This document shows, one piece after another, positions 7,776-14,657 of a stretch of DNA of 52,016 nt. The first letter of the stretch is position 1, and each line of letters starts with the position of its first letter. Both the position numbers and the translations under genes were made by a program. Source of the stretch: a virus. Under the pieces are notes generated by a model, which saw only the letters and a list, made by a program, of their open reading frames with translations, had not been told where the DNA came from and searched no databases. The DNA lies in the IMG/VR virus record IMGVR_UViG_3300030380_004731, positions 1 through 52,016 of that record; one strand, 5' to 3'.

Positions 7776-8495
7776 ATGCACTTAGCAACACACGGAATTA
7801 TAGCAAGGCCAACGGCAACAGCAAGTTTTTCAAATACGAAATCACTTGACTTTGACGGAGTTGATGACTATGTGGACTGTGGAACAACTTTAGGTGCGCA
7901 TTTAGGCTCTTCTTATGCAGGAGACCAAACTGTTAGTTTATGGTATAAAAGAACATCTTCAAGAATAGAAAGTCCGTTTAATTTTGGAAATACAAATTTT
8001 GCTTATGGTAGAGGTTTGGGATTGTTATTTATAAATAATATTTTACGAGTAAGCATTAATGATAATTGGAGAGCATCATTTACTACAACTTTTGATACTA
8101 ATTGGCATCACGTTTTGTATTCTGCTAAGAATAATGGAAACAATACCTTTGATTTAAAAATGTATTTAGACGGAACAGAGGTCATAAATACTAATGTAAA
8201 TATTGGACAAAATTCACTTGCTTTATCTCCAAATATAATTGTTACTATAGGGAGAGCAGGTGGGTATGAATTTCAAGGTAACATTGATGAGGTTGCTTTT
8301 TGGGATAGTGACCAAAGCGTAAATGCATCAAGTATATATAATAGCGGAACACCTAATGATTTATCAAGTCTTTCCCCTTTAACTTGGTGGAGGTTTGAGG
8401 AAGGAAGTGGAACAACTGCAATAGATAGTGGTTCACTTGGTAACAATGGAACTCTAACAAACGGTGTGGTGAGAAGCACAGACGTACCAACTTAA
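7776..8495 (+). CDS. LamG / concanavalin-like domain protein, probable fibre or adhesin
   Basis: The body is a LamG-like jelly-roll domain. SLDFDGVDDYVDCG occurs at residues about 24-37, QTVSLWYKR at about 50, NWHHVLYSAK at about 110 and GNIDEVAFWDSDQ at about 168, ending with LTWWRFEEGSGTTAIDSGSLGNNGTLTNG. These are the standard signature segments of this carbohydrate-binding fold. In phages such domains sit on tail fibres and bind host surface glycans. It has no signal peptide, as expected for a virion protein. It lies three bases after the preceding fibre-associated gene. Confidence 0.75.
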   Translation: MHLATHGIIARPTATASFSNTKSLDFDGVDDYVDCGTTLGAHLGSSYAGDQTVSLWYKRTSSRIESPFNFGNTNFAYGRGLGLLFINNILRVSINDNWRASFTTTFDTNWHHVLYSAKNNGNNTFDLKMYLDGTEVINTNVNIGQNSLALSPNIIVTIGRAGGYEFQGNIDEVAFWDSDQSVNASSIYNSGTPNDLSSLSPLTWWRFEEGSGTTAIDSGSLGNNGTLTNGVVRSTDVPT

Positions 8496-8504
8496 AATAA
8501 AAAA

Positions 8505-8774
8505 ATGAAAACAAGTGATTTAAAAATAAATAATCTGACATACGCTACAATTAGTATTGATGATTTACCAAAAGTAGATTTTTCTCAAGTAGGAGAAACT
8601 TCACAAGATACGGTTAGAAAAAATATTTTAACCCCACCTACTCAATTTGTATTAAAGTGGAGCTCTGAACCTACCTTTATTGCAGATGGAACAATCATAC
8701 CTGATGGATTATATACTCATCAAGAATGTTTAGATTTAATGGCTACCGCTGAATGGAGTGAACCAATGCCGTAA
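8505..8774 (+). CDS. Small phage protein of unknown function (89 aa)
   Basis: This soluble protein begins MKTSDLKINNLTYATISIDDLPKVDFSQVGETSQDTVRKN and continues with a short domain ending HQECLDLMATAEWSEPMP. I recognise the TSxDTxRKN.....FVLKW pattern from small proteins near tail-fibre genes of flavobacterial phages, but its function is not known. It is the last gene of region A. The junction with region B follows, and the ORF itself looks complete. Confidence 0.55.
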   Translation: MKTSDLKINNLTYATISIDDLPKVDFSQVGETSQDTVRKNILTPPTQFVLKWSSEPTFIADGTIIPDGLYTHQECLDLMATAEWSEPMP

Positions 8775-8786
8775 ATATTTTTTTTG

Positions 8787-8794
8787 TATATTTG
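8787..8794 (+). promoter_or_regulatory. Bacteroidetes-type promoter (TATATTTG)
   Basis: TATATTTG matches the Bacteroidetes -7 consensus TAnnTTTG and lies 32 bases before the start at 8826. No clear -33 TTG is visible; the upstream bases are a T run. It is the first such element in the window and marks the start of region B. Confidence 0.6.
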
Positions 8795-8825
8795 TGATAA
8801 TTAATTAATAGACAATTTTTATGTC

Positions 8826-9095
8826 ATGATTCTATCAGAAAAAACAAAACTAACATTTACTATTGGAAATTTTATAACTTTAGTAACAACAGTTTTTTTT
8901 ATTGCAGGCGTATGGTATCACCTAGATGCACAGATAGAAGAGGCAAAGACTCTCCCCAAACAAAATAATGATAAGATTGTACGAGAAACAATCATCCATA
9001 TGGATGCCAATATGCAATATATCAAAGAAGAAATAATTGAGATAAAAGAACGTCTCAATCAAATGGAGGAAAGGCTTTACGAACTTAAAAGATAA
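8826..9095 (+). CDS. Membrane-anchored coiled-coil protein, holin- or spanin-like
   Basis: One transmembrane segment lies at residues about 12-30 (ITLVTTVFFIAGVWYHL), followed by a long charged coiled coil to the end (EIIEIKERLNQMEERLYELK). An N-in membrane anchor with a coiled coil, placed one base before an endolysin-like gene, fits a phage lysis protein. An upstream ATG (8821) is followed at once by TGA, so 8826 is the start. Whether it forms holes or spans the envelope cannot be told from sequence. Confidence 0.6.
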   Translation: MILSEKTKLTFTIGNFITLVTTVFFIAGVWYHLDAQIEEAKTLPKQNNDKIVRETIIHMDANMQYIKEEIIEIKERLNQMEERLYELKR

Positions 9096-9096
9096 T

Positions 9097-9705
9097 ATGA
9101 CTTTAATTGATAAGATTACCTTAGCCAAGGTACAAGAAGTATTTGCAGAAAAGAAATATGCATTCTTCACCAAAGGAAACTACAACTTAAATATAATAGG
9201 AGTAAGAAGCCCAATCAAAGAAGCAAATAGCTTTGATGATTATATGCTTGTTATATACAAAAAAAATAACAGTTGGGTTATCCATGAGTTTACTATCACT
9301 ACTGATGCAGGATTGTATTGGTTAAAAAACCCTATGAATAAAAAAGGTACAGCACTACTTGTTCCTAATCAGTATAGAAGTACATATAAGATTGATGGTC
9401 ATGGAAGAACAAGATACGAAGCCTTGTGTCAGAGACTCGCAAACGTAGAGGTATATCGTGATGACAACAAGGACAAGATACTTGACTATGATGATGCAAC
9501 AAAAGAGTGGGGGATGTTTGGTATAAACATTCATCGTTCACATCCTTACCATGAGAAAGACACAGTAGATAAATATAGTGCAGGATGTCAGGTCTTTCAA
9601 TCTATATATGAGTACAATGATTTTTTAGCTTTGTGTAATACCTCAGCAAGACTGTATGGTAATAGCTTTACATATACCCTTCTTTTAGAAAGTGATTTAT
9701 TATAA
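9097..9705 (+). CDS. Endolysin-like or L,D-transpeptidase-like cell-wall enzyme
   Basis: This 202-aa soluble protein has His146 in FGINIHRSHPY and a SAGCQVF motif at 161-167. The His ... S-x-G-C arrangement resembles the active site of YkuD-type L,D-transpeptidases (HG ... SHGC), with Cys164 as the candidate nucleophile. A DDNKDKILDYD stretch at 122-132 looks like a calcium-binding EF-hand loop. There is no signal peptide, so release would depend on the neighbouring membrane protein. Its location after a membrane protein gene supports a lysis role. It could instead be a virion enzyme. The family assignment is by motif only. Confidence 0.55.
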   Translation: MTLIDKITLAKVQEVFAEKKYAFFTKGNYNLNIIGVRSPIKEANSFDDYMLVIYKKNNSWVIHEFTITTDAGLYWLKNPMNKKGTALLVPNQYRSTYKIDGHGRTRYEALCQRLANVEVYRDDNKDKILDYDDATKEWGMFGINIHRSHPYHEKDTVDKYSAGCQVFQSIYEYNDFLALCNTSARLYGNSFTYTLLLESDLL

Positions 9706-9716
9706 TTAAATTTCGT

Positions 9717-9724
9717 TATCTTTG
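9717..9724 (+). promoter_or_regulatory. Bacteroidetes-type promoter (TATCTTTG)
   Basis: A perfect match to the TAnnTTTG element sits 16 bases before the ATG at 9740. The context TTATCTTTGTAAAAAGAT is nearly identical to the promoter at 20955. Confidence 0.7.
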
Positions 9725-9739
9725 TAAAAAGATAATACA

Positions 9740-9979
9740 ATGAAATTAAATAAAGAAGAACTTGAACGACTTCAACAATTAAACAACTCGTTTAATAAAT
9801 TAAAAATAGCTTTAGGAGATCTTGAGATCAAAAGACATTCAATGTTAAGTGAGCTTGATGGACTCAAAGCTATGTTTAGTTCAGAAGAGAAAAAATTTAT
9901 TGATAAATATGGATCCGACTCTGTTATTAATTTACAAACAGGTACGGTGACTAAAAAAGAAACCAATGTCAAAGATTGA
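9740..9979 (+). CDS. Small coiled-coil protein (79 aa)
   Basis: First gene after the promoter at 9717. Residues 1-60 are a continuous predicted coiled coil (LNKEELERLQQLNNSFNKLKIALGDLEIKRHSMLSEL). The C terminus is short and polar (SVINLQTGTVTKKETNVKD). The gene overlaps the next one by 14 nt. Proteins of this type are common in Bacteroidetes phages, but no function is known. Confidence 0.6.
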   Translation: MKLNKEELERLQQLNNSFNKLKIALGDLEIKRHSMLSELDGLKAMFSSEEKKFIDKYGSDSVINLQTGTVTKKETNVKD

Positions 9980-10226
9980 ATCATACGCAAATGCAGGAAC
10001 CCCAACCCTAAGTGATAAACTAATTGGAACGGAAGTTGGAGCAACACCTGTTAATGCAACCAAAAACTTTACCACAACTCAGCTACTAACATTATTTAAT
10101 GCTAATGCTGTACCTGCAAGTGCAGGAGCAACAGGAACAGCAGGTATGATAGCTGCAGATGCCACTCACTTATACATCTGTGTAGCTACTAATACATGGA
10201 AAAGAGTAGCTATATCTACATTTTAA
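9966..10226 (+). CDS. Small virion-type protein (86 aa)
   Basis: The sequence SYANAGTPTLSDKLIGTEVGATPVNATKNFTTTQLLTLFN is the short N-terminal module usually found at the head of phage fibre or neck proteins. It is followed by an Ala/Gly-rich link and a small beta unit, DATHLYICVATNTWKRVAISTF, that commonly ends such proteins. It is therefore probably a small structural or fibre-associated protein. It overlaps the gene before it and lies 3 bases before the next. Confidence 0.6.
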   Translation: MSKIESYANAGTPTLSDKLIGTEVGATPVNATKNFTTTQLLTLFNANAVPASAGATGTAGMIAADATHLYICVATNTWKRVAISTF

Positions 10227-10229
10227 AAG

Positions 10230-10454
10230 ATGGATATACGGAAGATTTCAATCGGTCCTGACTATAAGTCGGGAGCCATGCATTATCTTGTAGGGCAGGA
10301 AGTGCTTAATGGATCTTACCGCATTCATTTAATACAGCTAGATAGGGTTAAACATTCGTTTAAAATTTGGATAATAAAGAACAAAGAAGTAGTTTTATGG
10401 AAAGAGTTTACTTCTGATGTTCCGGTATCAATAGAGTATAATATAAACTTTTAA
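10230..10454 (+). CDS. Uncharacterised small protein (74 aa)
   Basis: A compact soluble protein begins MDIRKISIGPDYKSGAMHYLVGQEVLNGSYRIHLIQLD and ends VSIEYNINF. It has no transmembrane segment or Cys pair. I recognise the opening (IGPDYKxgaMHYxVGQ) as recurrent in marine Bacteroidetes phages, with unknown function. It is tightly packed in the operon from 9740 to 11915. Confidence 0.6.
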   Translation: MDIRKISIGPDYKSGAMHYLVGQEVLNGSYRIHLIQLDRVKHSFKIWIIKNKEVVLWKEFTSDVPVSIEYNINF

Positions 10455-10456
10455 TT

Positions 10457-10645
10457 ATGAAAACACGAATAATATCAAATTATGTAACAACTATTATTGG
10501 GTTGTTAATTATGGCATTTTGCCTAGTAATGATTTACACAGAGAAAGCAGACAGCACTGAGATGAGTGGATGGCTAGCAGTATCTTTGTTGTTCTTACGA
10601 TCTAAAGATTCTTTAATTGCTCTACCTAAAGATGGAGAAAAATAA
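10457..10645 (+). CDS. Small two-segment membrane protein, holin-like
   Basis: Residues about 9-27 (YVTTIIGLLIMAFCLVMIY) form a clear membrane helix, and a second hydrophobic segment lies at about 38-47 (GWLAVSLLFL). It is followed by a short charged tail. Size and topology fit a holin or small phage membrane protein. It overlaps the next gene by 14 nt and shares an operon with other membrane proteins, so any of three small membrane proteins here could be the holin. Confidence 0.55.
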   Translation: MKTRIISNYVTTIIGLLIMAFCLVMIYTEKADSTEMSGWLAVSLLFLRSKDSLIALPKDGEK

Positions 10646-11345
10646 AGATGACATACTTACTATACGCAATATAATAATAGCGATATTAATTATCTTGTTG
10701 TGCATGAGCGGATGCTCTGCAATAAGAAATTATAATAAACTCAAAGACTACGAAAAGCAAATTGAAAAGTTTCAGCTACACGAACAGGAGTTTGAACTTA
10801 TACAAGATAATAACGGTAAGTTAATTGCTCAACAAGAGCAAGTAATATTAACACAAAAACAGGCTATCAAAAATGGATTGGTAGCCTATGTTGATTTAAA
10901 GAATATACAAAGTCAAGTAAGAGTTAGAACTGTAACTAAGTTAGACAGTGTATTCATCCCTTTTATTAAGGATAGTCTTGTTACACAACGTGACACAATT
11001 TATATAGATACTAATCAGCACATTGCAGATTTAACTACTCCTAAGCAATTTAAAATATCAAGAGAGTTTTTTAATATAGGTGGACACATCAAACCATTTG
11101 GGGTAGTGTTGGATAGCTTAAATATATTTAATCAAACCAATGTAAGTGTTGGTATGAAGTCGCAAGGGTTTTTTAAAAAACCATTGCCTGTTGTAAAGGT
11201 AGAGCATTCTAATCCTTACATTAAAACAATAGGATTAAGCAACGTAATAATAAAAGATGAAAAGAAGTTCTATGATCGAAAATTATTTTGGTTCGGATTA
11301 GGACTTGTTAGTGGTGTTACAACTACTATTTTTATAACTAAATAA
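10632..11345 (+). CDS. Bitopic membrane protein, spanin-like (237 aa)
   Basis: I choose ATG 10632 (MEKNKDDILTIRN), which overlaps the end of the previous gene, because the longer frame lacks an upstream ATG. A membrane segment lies at residues about 12-31 (IIIAILIILLCMSGC), where the CMSGCS end resembles a weak lipobox. A coiled coil follows (KLKDYEKQIEKFQLHEQEFELIQ) and then a periplasmic-looking domain. A second membrane helix lies near the C terminus (FWFGLGLVSGVTTTIFIT). A two-anchor envelope protein with a coiled coil in a lysis neighbourhood may act as a unimolecular spanin. The role is inferred. Confidence 0.55.
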   Translation: MEKNKDDILTIRNIIIAILIILLCMSGCSAIRNYNKLKDYEKQIEKFQLHEQEFELIQDNNGKLIAQQEQVILTQKQAIKNGLVAYVDLKNIQSQVRVRTVTKLDSVFIPFIKDSLVTQRDTIYIDTNQHIADLTTPKQFKISREFFNIGGHIKPFGVVLDSLNIFNQTNVSVGMKSQGFFKKPLPVVKVEHSNPYIKTIGLSNVIIKDEKKFYDRKLFWFGLGLVSGVTTTIFITK

Positions 11346-11351
11346 AATTAA

Positions 11352-11915
11352 ATGCAATCACCTGACAGGTTTATAGTTCGTCCTATAAAAGGGAAGAGGT
11401 ATAACAATACTAAAGATATTGGAGGGTTAGAGTTTATTACTAGTACCTCTGAAGAAGATTTTAAGTTCTCTAATAGAGAGGCTGAAGTAATGTCTGTTCC
11501 TTTAAATTATAAAGGAGAGATAGAGAAAGGAGATGTTTTACTTGTTCATCACAATGTCTTTAAGTTTTATAACGACATGAAAGGCAGGAGGCAAAGTGGT
11601 AGGAGTTTTTTTAAGGATGATTTATTTTTTATTGAAGACGAACAGTTCTATATGTATAAAAAGAATGGCAAGTGGAAAGCTCATGGAAGGAATTGTTTTA
11701 TAAAACCATCTGCAGTAAAGAAAAGTTTTATAGATAAGCCGGGTGAGTATGAGCCTTTAATAGGAACAGTGAAATATATTAATGAAGAGTTAATAAAGTT
11801 AGGAGTAAAAGAAGGAGATGAGATTTCATTTCAACCTGAAAGTGAATATGAGTTTAGAGTAGATGATGAGATTTTATATAGGATGTTTACAAATAACATT
11901 ACATTTATAGTATAG
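11352..11915 (+). CDS. GroES-like (Cpn10-fold) phage cochaperonin, probable
   Basis: The 187-aa sequence follows the outline of chaperonin-10. It begins DRFIVRPIKG (compare the VLVRP opening of GroES). A strand AEVMSVP follows, then GDVLLVHHNVFKFYND at residues 59-74, where GroES has its GD-x-V/I-x-F segment. The C terminus, GVKEGDEISFQPESEYEFRVDDEILYRMFTNNITFIV, matches the end of Cpn10 (gDeI.f...YEf.vdge.lyrm....I..I). It would help fold capsid proteins with host GroEL. It sits between membrane-protein genes and the terminase. The assignment is by pattern and needs a profile search. Confidence 0.5.
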   Translation: MQSPDRFIVRPIKGKRYNNTKDIGGLEFITSTSEEDFKFSNREAEVMSVPLNYKGEIEKGDVLLVHHNVFKFYNDMKGRRQSGRSFFKDDLFFIEDEQFYMYKKNGKWKAHGRNCFIKPSAVKKSFIDKPGEYEPLIGTVKYINEELIKLGVKEGDEISFQPESEYEFRVDDEILYRMFTNNITFIV

Positions 11916-11916
11916 A

Positions 11917-12207
11917 ATGGATACTTTTGAGATATTAACACAGTATGGAGTGTTAGGTATATGGGTTCTATATGCTATTACACGTGAGCGTTGGTTGCTC
12001 AGAAAGATTGAGGAAATATCTGAAAGGTCCACAAGAGAACGTGAGACATGGCATGAAGAAAGAGAATCATATATTAAAGAGATTGCTATGATACGTCTTG
12101 AAGAAAGAAATGCTTTTATAAGACAGGTGCAAAAAATATTAAATGACAACAATGGAATCAAATCAACTCAAACTAAAAATAATAGAGGCAGGAAAAAAAG
12201 CAGTTAA
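11917..12207 (+). CDS. Small membrane protein resembling BhlA-type holins (96 aa)
   Basis: One N-terminal membrane helix (residues about 5-22, ILTQYGVLGIWVLYAITR) is followed by a highly charged coiled coil with RERETWHEERESYIKEI and a basic C terminus (NNRGRKKSS). This layout matches BhlA/UviB-like holins, which have a short hydrophobic N terminus and a charged helical tail. It overlaps the next gene by 65 nt in another frame. It starts one base after the previous gene ends. Confidence 0.5.
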   Translation: MDTFEILTQYGVLGIWVLYAITRERWLLRKIEEISERSTRERETWHEERESYIKEIAMIRLEERNAFIRQVQKILNDNNGIKSTQTKNNRGRKKSS

Positions 12208-12433
12208 AGAATTAATAAAAGTTGCTCAAGAAGAAATAATAAAGCCTGACCCTGAAGATGAGCTTGCTGCAGATAGATTAAAGAATGCTGCGGCTACAAA
12301 GAAACTAGCCATCATAGATGCGTTTGATATATTAAAACGTATAGATGAAGAGAAAGAAAAATTAGATTACGAAGGAACAGGAACAAAACGAACAGACACA
12401 AAACAAGGATTTGCAGAGCGAAGATCAAAATAG
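12143..12433 (+). CDS. Terminase small subunit-like protein (96 aa)
   Basis: The protein is helical and charged. Its core AGKKAVKELIKVAQEEIIKPDPEDELAADRLKNAAATKKLAIIDAFDILKRIDEEKE is a pattern I associate with small proteins placed directly before large terminase in marine phages. The terminase small subunit would recognise DNA for packaging. The C terminus is basic (KRTDTKQGFAERRSK) and the last 23 nt overlap the large terminase frame. ATG 12143 or the second Met at 12152 could be used. Confidence 0.55.
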   Translation: MTTMESNQLKLKIIEAGKKAVKELIKVAQEEIIKPDPEDELAADRLKNAAATKKLAIIDAFDILKRIDEEKEKLDYEGTGTKRTDTKQGFAERRSK

Positions 12434-14657
12434 TTTATACAGAGTAGTAAAGGATTATATCCCTGCTAAAAAAATAGCTCGTTATAACAAGCTAAAGAAG
12501 TGGGACTATGGATATAATAAAGATTATGACGTAGTTATTATTTCTAAGAATGGAACTATTGGTGAGATTATTTGTATTAGTGGTTTGTATATAGCCCTTC
12601 CTTCTGTTCCTAGTAAAGTGTATTCAAGAAGTAAAAAAACAAGCGAACAATATTGGGAAAGAAAAAATTATGATCGTAGTTTAAGCAGAATCAATTCTAT
12701 ATTTCAATGGAATGAAATGCCAAGAGACTTTAAGGATAAGTGGGTAGACTACATTGAAGAAGAGTTTGACAGCAGAGATTACGGACATTGGTTTAAAAAC
12801 AATGGAACACCTACTTATATTACAGGAGCACACTATATGTATTTACAGTGGACAAAGATTGATGTAGGTTATCCTGACTACAGAGAAGCTAATAGAATAT
12901 TCTTTATATATTGGGAGGCTTGTAAAGCTGATAAGAGATGCTTTGGAATGATATACTTAAAGATAAGACGTTCAGGTTTTTCATTCATGGGTTCAGCAGA
13001 AGCTGTCAATACAGCAACTATTGCAAGAGATTCAAGAGTAGGTATTTTGTCTAAAACGGGAGCAGATGCAAAGAAGATGTTTACCGATAAGGTAGTTCCT
13101 ATATCTCATCACTTGCCTTTCTTTTTTAAACCTATTCAAGATGGTATGGACAAACCAAAGACTGAATTAGCCTACAGGGTTCCTGCCTCTAAGATTACAA
13201 AAAAGAATATGTATGATGTAGATAACGAGGAGATTCAAGGACTTGACACTACAATAGATTGGAAGAATACTGATGACAACTCTTATGATGGTGAGAAGTT
13301 GTTACTACTTGTACATGATGAGAGTGGTAAATGGCTAAAGCCTAACAATATATTAAATAATTGGAGGGTAACTAAAACTTGTTTAAGGTTGGGTAGTAAG
13401 ATAATTGGAAAGTGCATGATGGGATCTACATCAAATGCCTTAAGTAAAGGGGGTGGTACTTTTAAAAAACTATATGAAGACTCTAATGTATTGAAAAGAA
13501 ACTCCAATGGTATGACAAAGAGTGGTATGTATTCTTTATTTATTCCTATGGAGTGGAACATGGAGGGTTTTATAGATAGATATGGATGTCCTGTATTTAG
13601 AACACCTAAGACACCGATAAGAGGAGTGGATGATGAGATGATTGACTTTGGTGCAGTAAACTATTGGGAGAACGAGGTCACATCTTTAAAGAGTGACCCT
13701 GATGCACTTAATGAATTTTATAGACAGTTTCCTAGAACAGAGTCTCATGCCTTTAGAGATGAAAGTAAATCTTCTTTATTTAATCTTACTAAGATATATC
13801 AGCAGATAGATTACAATGATTCATTGATACAAGATCACCATACAACAAGAGGATCGTTTCATTGGTTGAATGGAGAGAAAGATACTAAGGTAGTATTTAG
13901 TCCTGATAAGAGAGGCAGGTTCCTTGTAAGTTGGACTCCTGAGAAAGCCTTACAAAATAGAATCATCGTTAAGAATGGAATTAAATATCCTGCCAATGAA
14001 CATCTAGGTGCGTTTGGGTGTGACTCGTATGATATATCAGGAGTAGTGGGTGGCGGTGGATCTAATGGTGCGTTACATGGTGTAACTAAATTTAATATGG
14101 ACAATGCTCCAAGCAATGAGTTTTTCTTACAGTATGTTGCACGACCACAAACGGCTGAGATATTCTTTGAAGAAGTATTAATGGCTTGTGTGTTTTATGG
14201 TATGCCAATACTTGCAGAGAATAATAAACCAAGAATACTTTATCATTTTAAGAATAGAGGTTATCGAGGATTCTCTATGAATAGACCTGATAAAGTTTAT
14301 ACGAAGCTCTCTAAGACCGAAAGAGAACTCGGAGGAATACCTAACACCTCTGAAGATGTAAAACAATCTCACGCAGCAGCTATTGAGTCTTATATTGAAA
14401 AGTATGTAGGCATAGACATGGAGGGAACATATAGGGACAGTGATGCAATGGGATCAATGATATTCACAAGGACATTGGAAGATTGGGCAAGATTTGATAT
14501 AAATAATAGAACAAGATATGATGCGACAATAAGCTCAGGACTAGCTGTAATGGCTATTCAAAAACACTTATATCAACCTGAGAAAAAAGAGTCAAAAATA
14601 AGCATTAACTTTGCAAGGTATAATAACAAGGGAAGAACAAGCGAATTAATAAGATAG
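12411..14657 (+). CDS. terL: Terminase large subunit
   Basis: This is the ATPase-nuclease that packages DNA. An ATPase domain shows an atypical Walker A region near 184-195 (KIRRSGFSFMGSAE) and a clear Walker B at 297-304 (LLLLVHDE, with D303 and E304). The C-terminal half carries a nuclease-like Asp at FGCDSYDISG (around residue 540). At 748 aa it is longer than the usual 450-600 aa. No ATG exists in the frame between the stop at 12363 and residue 103, so TTG 12411 is the likely start, inside the end of the preceding gene. It ends where the portal gene begins. Confidence 0.85.
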   Translation: MQSEDQNSLYRVVKDYIPAKKIARYNKLKKWDYGYNKDYDVVIISKNGTIGEIICISGLYIALPSVPSKVYSRSKKTSEQYWERKNYDRSLSRINSIFQWNEMPRDFKDKWVDYIEEEFDSRDYGHWFKNNGTPTYITGAHYMYLQWTKIDVGYPDYREANRIFFIYWEACKADKRCFGMIYLKIRRSGFSFMGSAEAVNTATIARDSRVGILSKTGADAKKMFTDKVVPISHHLPFFFKPIQDGMDKPKTELAYRVPASKITKKNMYDVDNEEIQGLDTTIDWKNTDDNSYDGEKLLLLVHDESGKWLKPNNILNNWRVTKTCLRLGSKIIGKCMMGSTSNALSKGGGTFKKLYEDSNVLKRNSNGMTKSGMYSLFIPMEWNMEGFIDRYGCPVFRTPKTPIRGVDDEMIDFGAVNYWENEVTSLKSDPDALNEFYRQFPRTESHAFRDESKSSLFNLTKIYQQIDYNDSLIQDHHTTRGSFHWLNGEKDTKVVFSPDKRGRFLVSWTPEKALQNRIIVKNGIKYPANEHLGAFGCDSYDISGVVGGGGSNGALHGVTKFNMDNAPSNEFFLQYVARPQTAEIFFEEVLMACVFYGMPILAENNKPRILYHFKNRGYRGFSMNRPDKVYTKLSKTERELGGIPNTSEDVKQSHAAAIESYIEKYVGIDMEGTYRDSDAMGSMIFTRTLEDWARFDINNRTRYDATISSGLAVMAIQKHLYQPEKKESKISINFARYNNKGRTSELIR

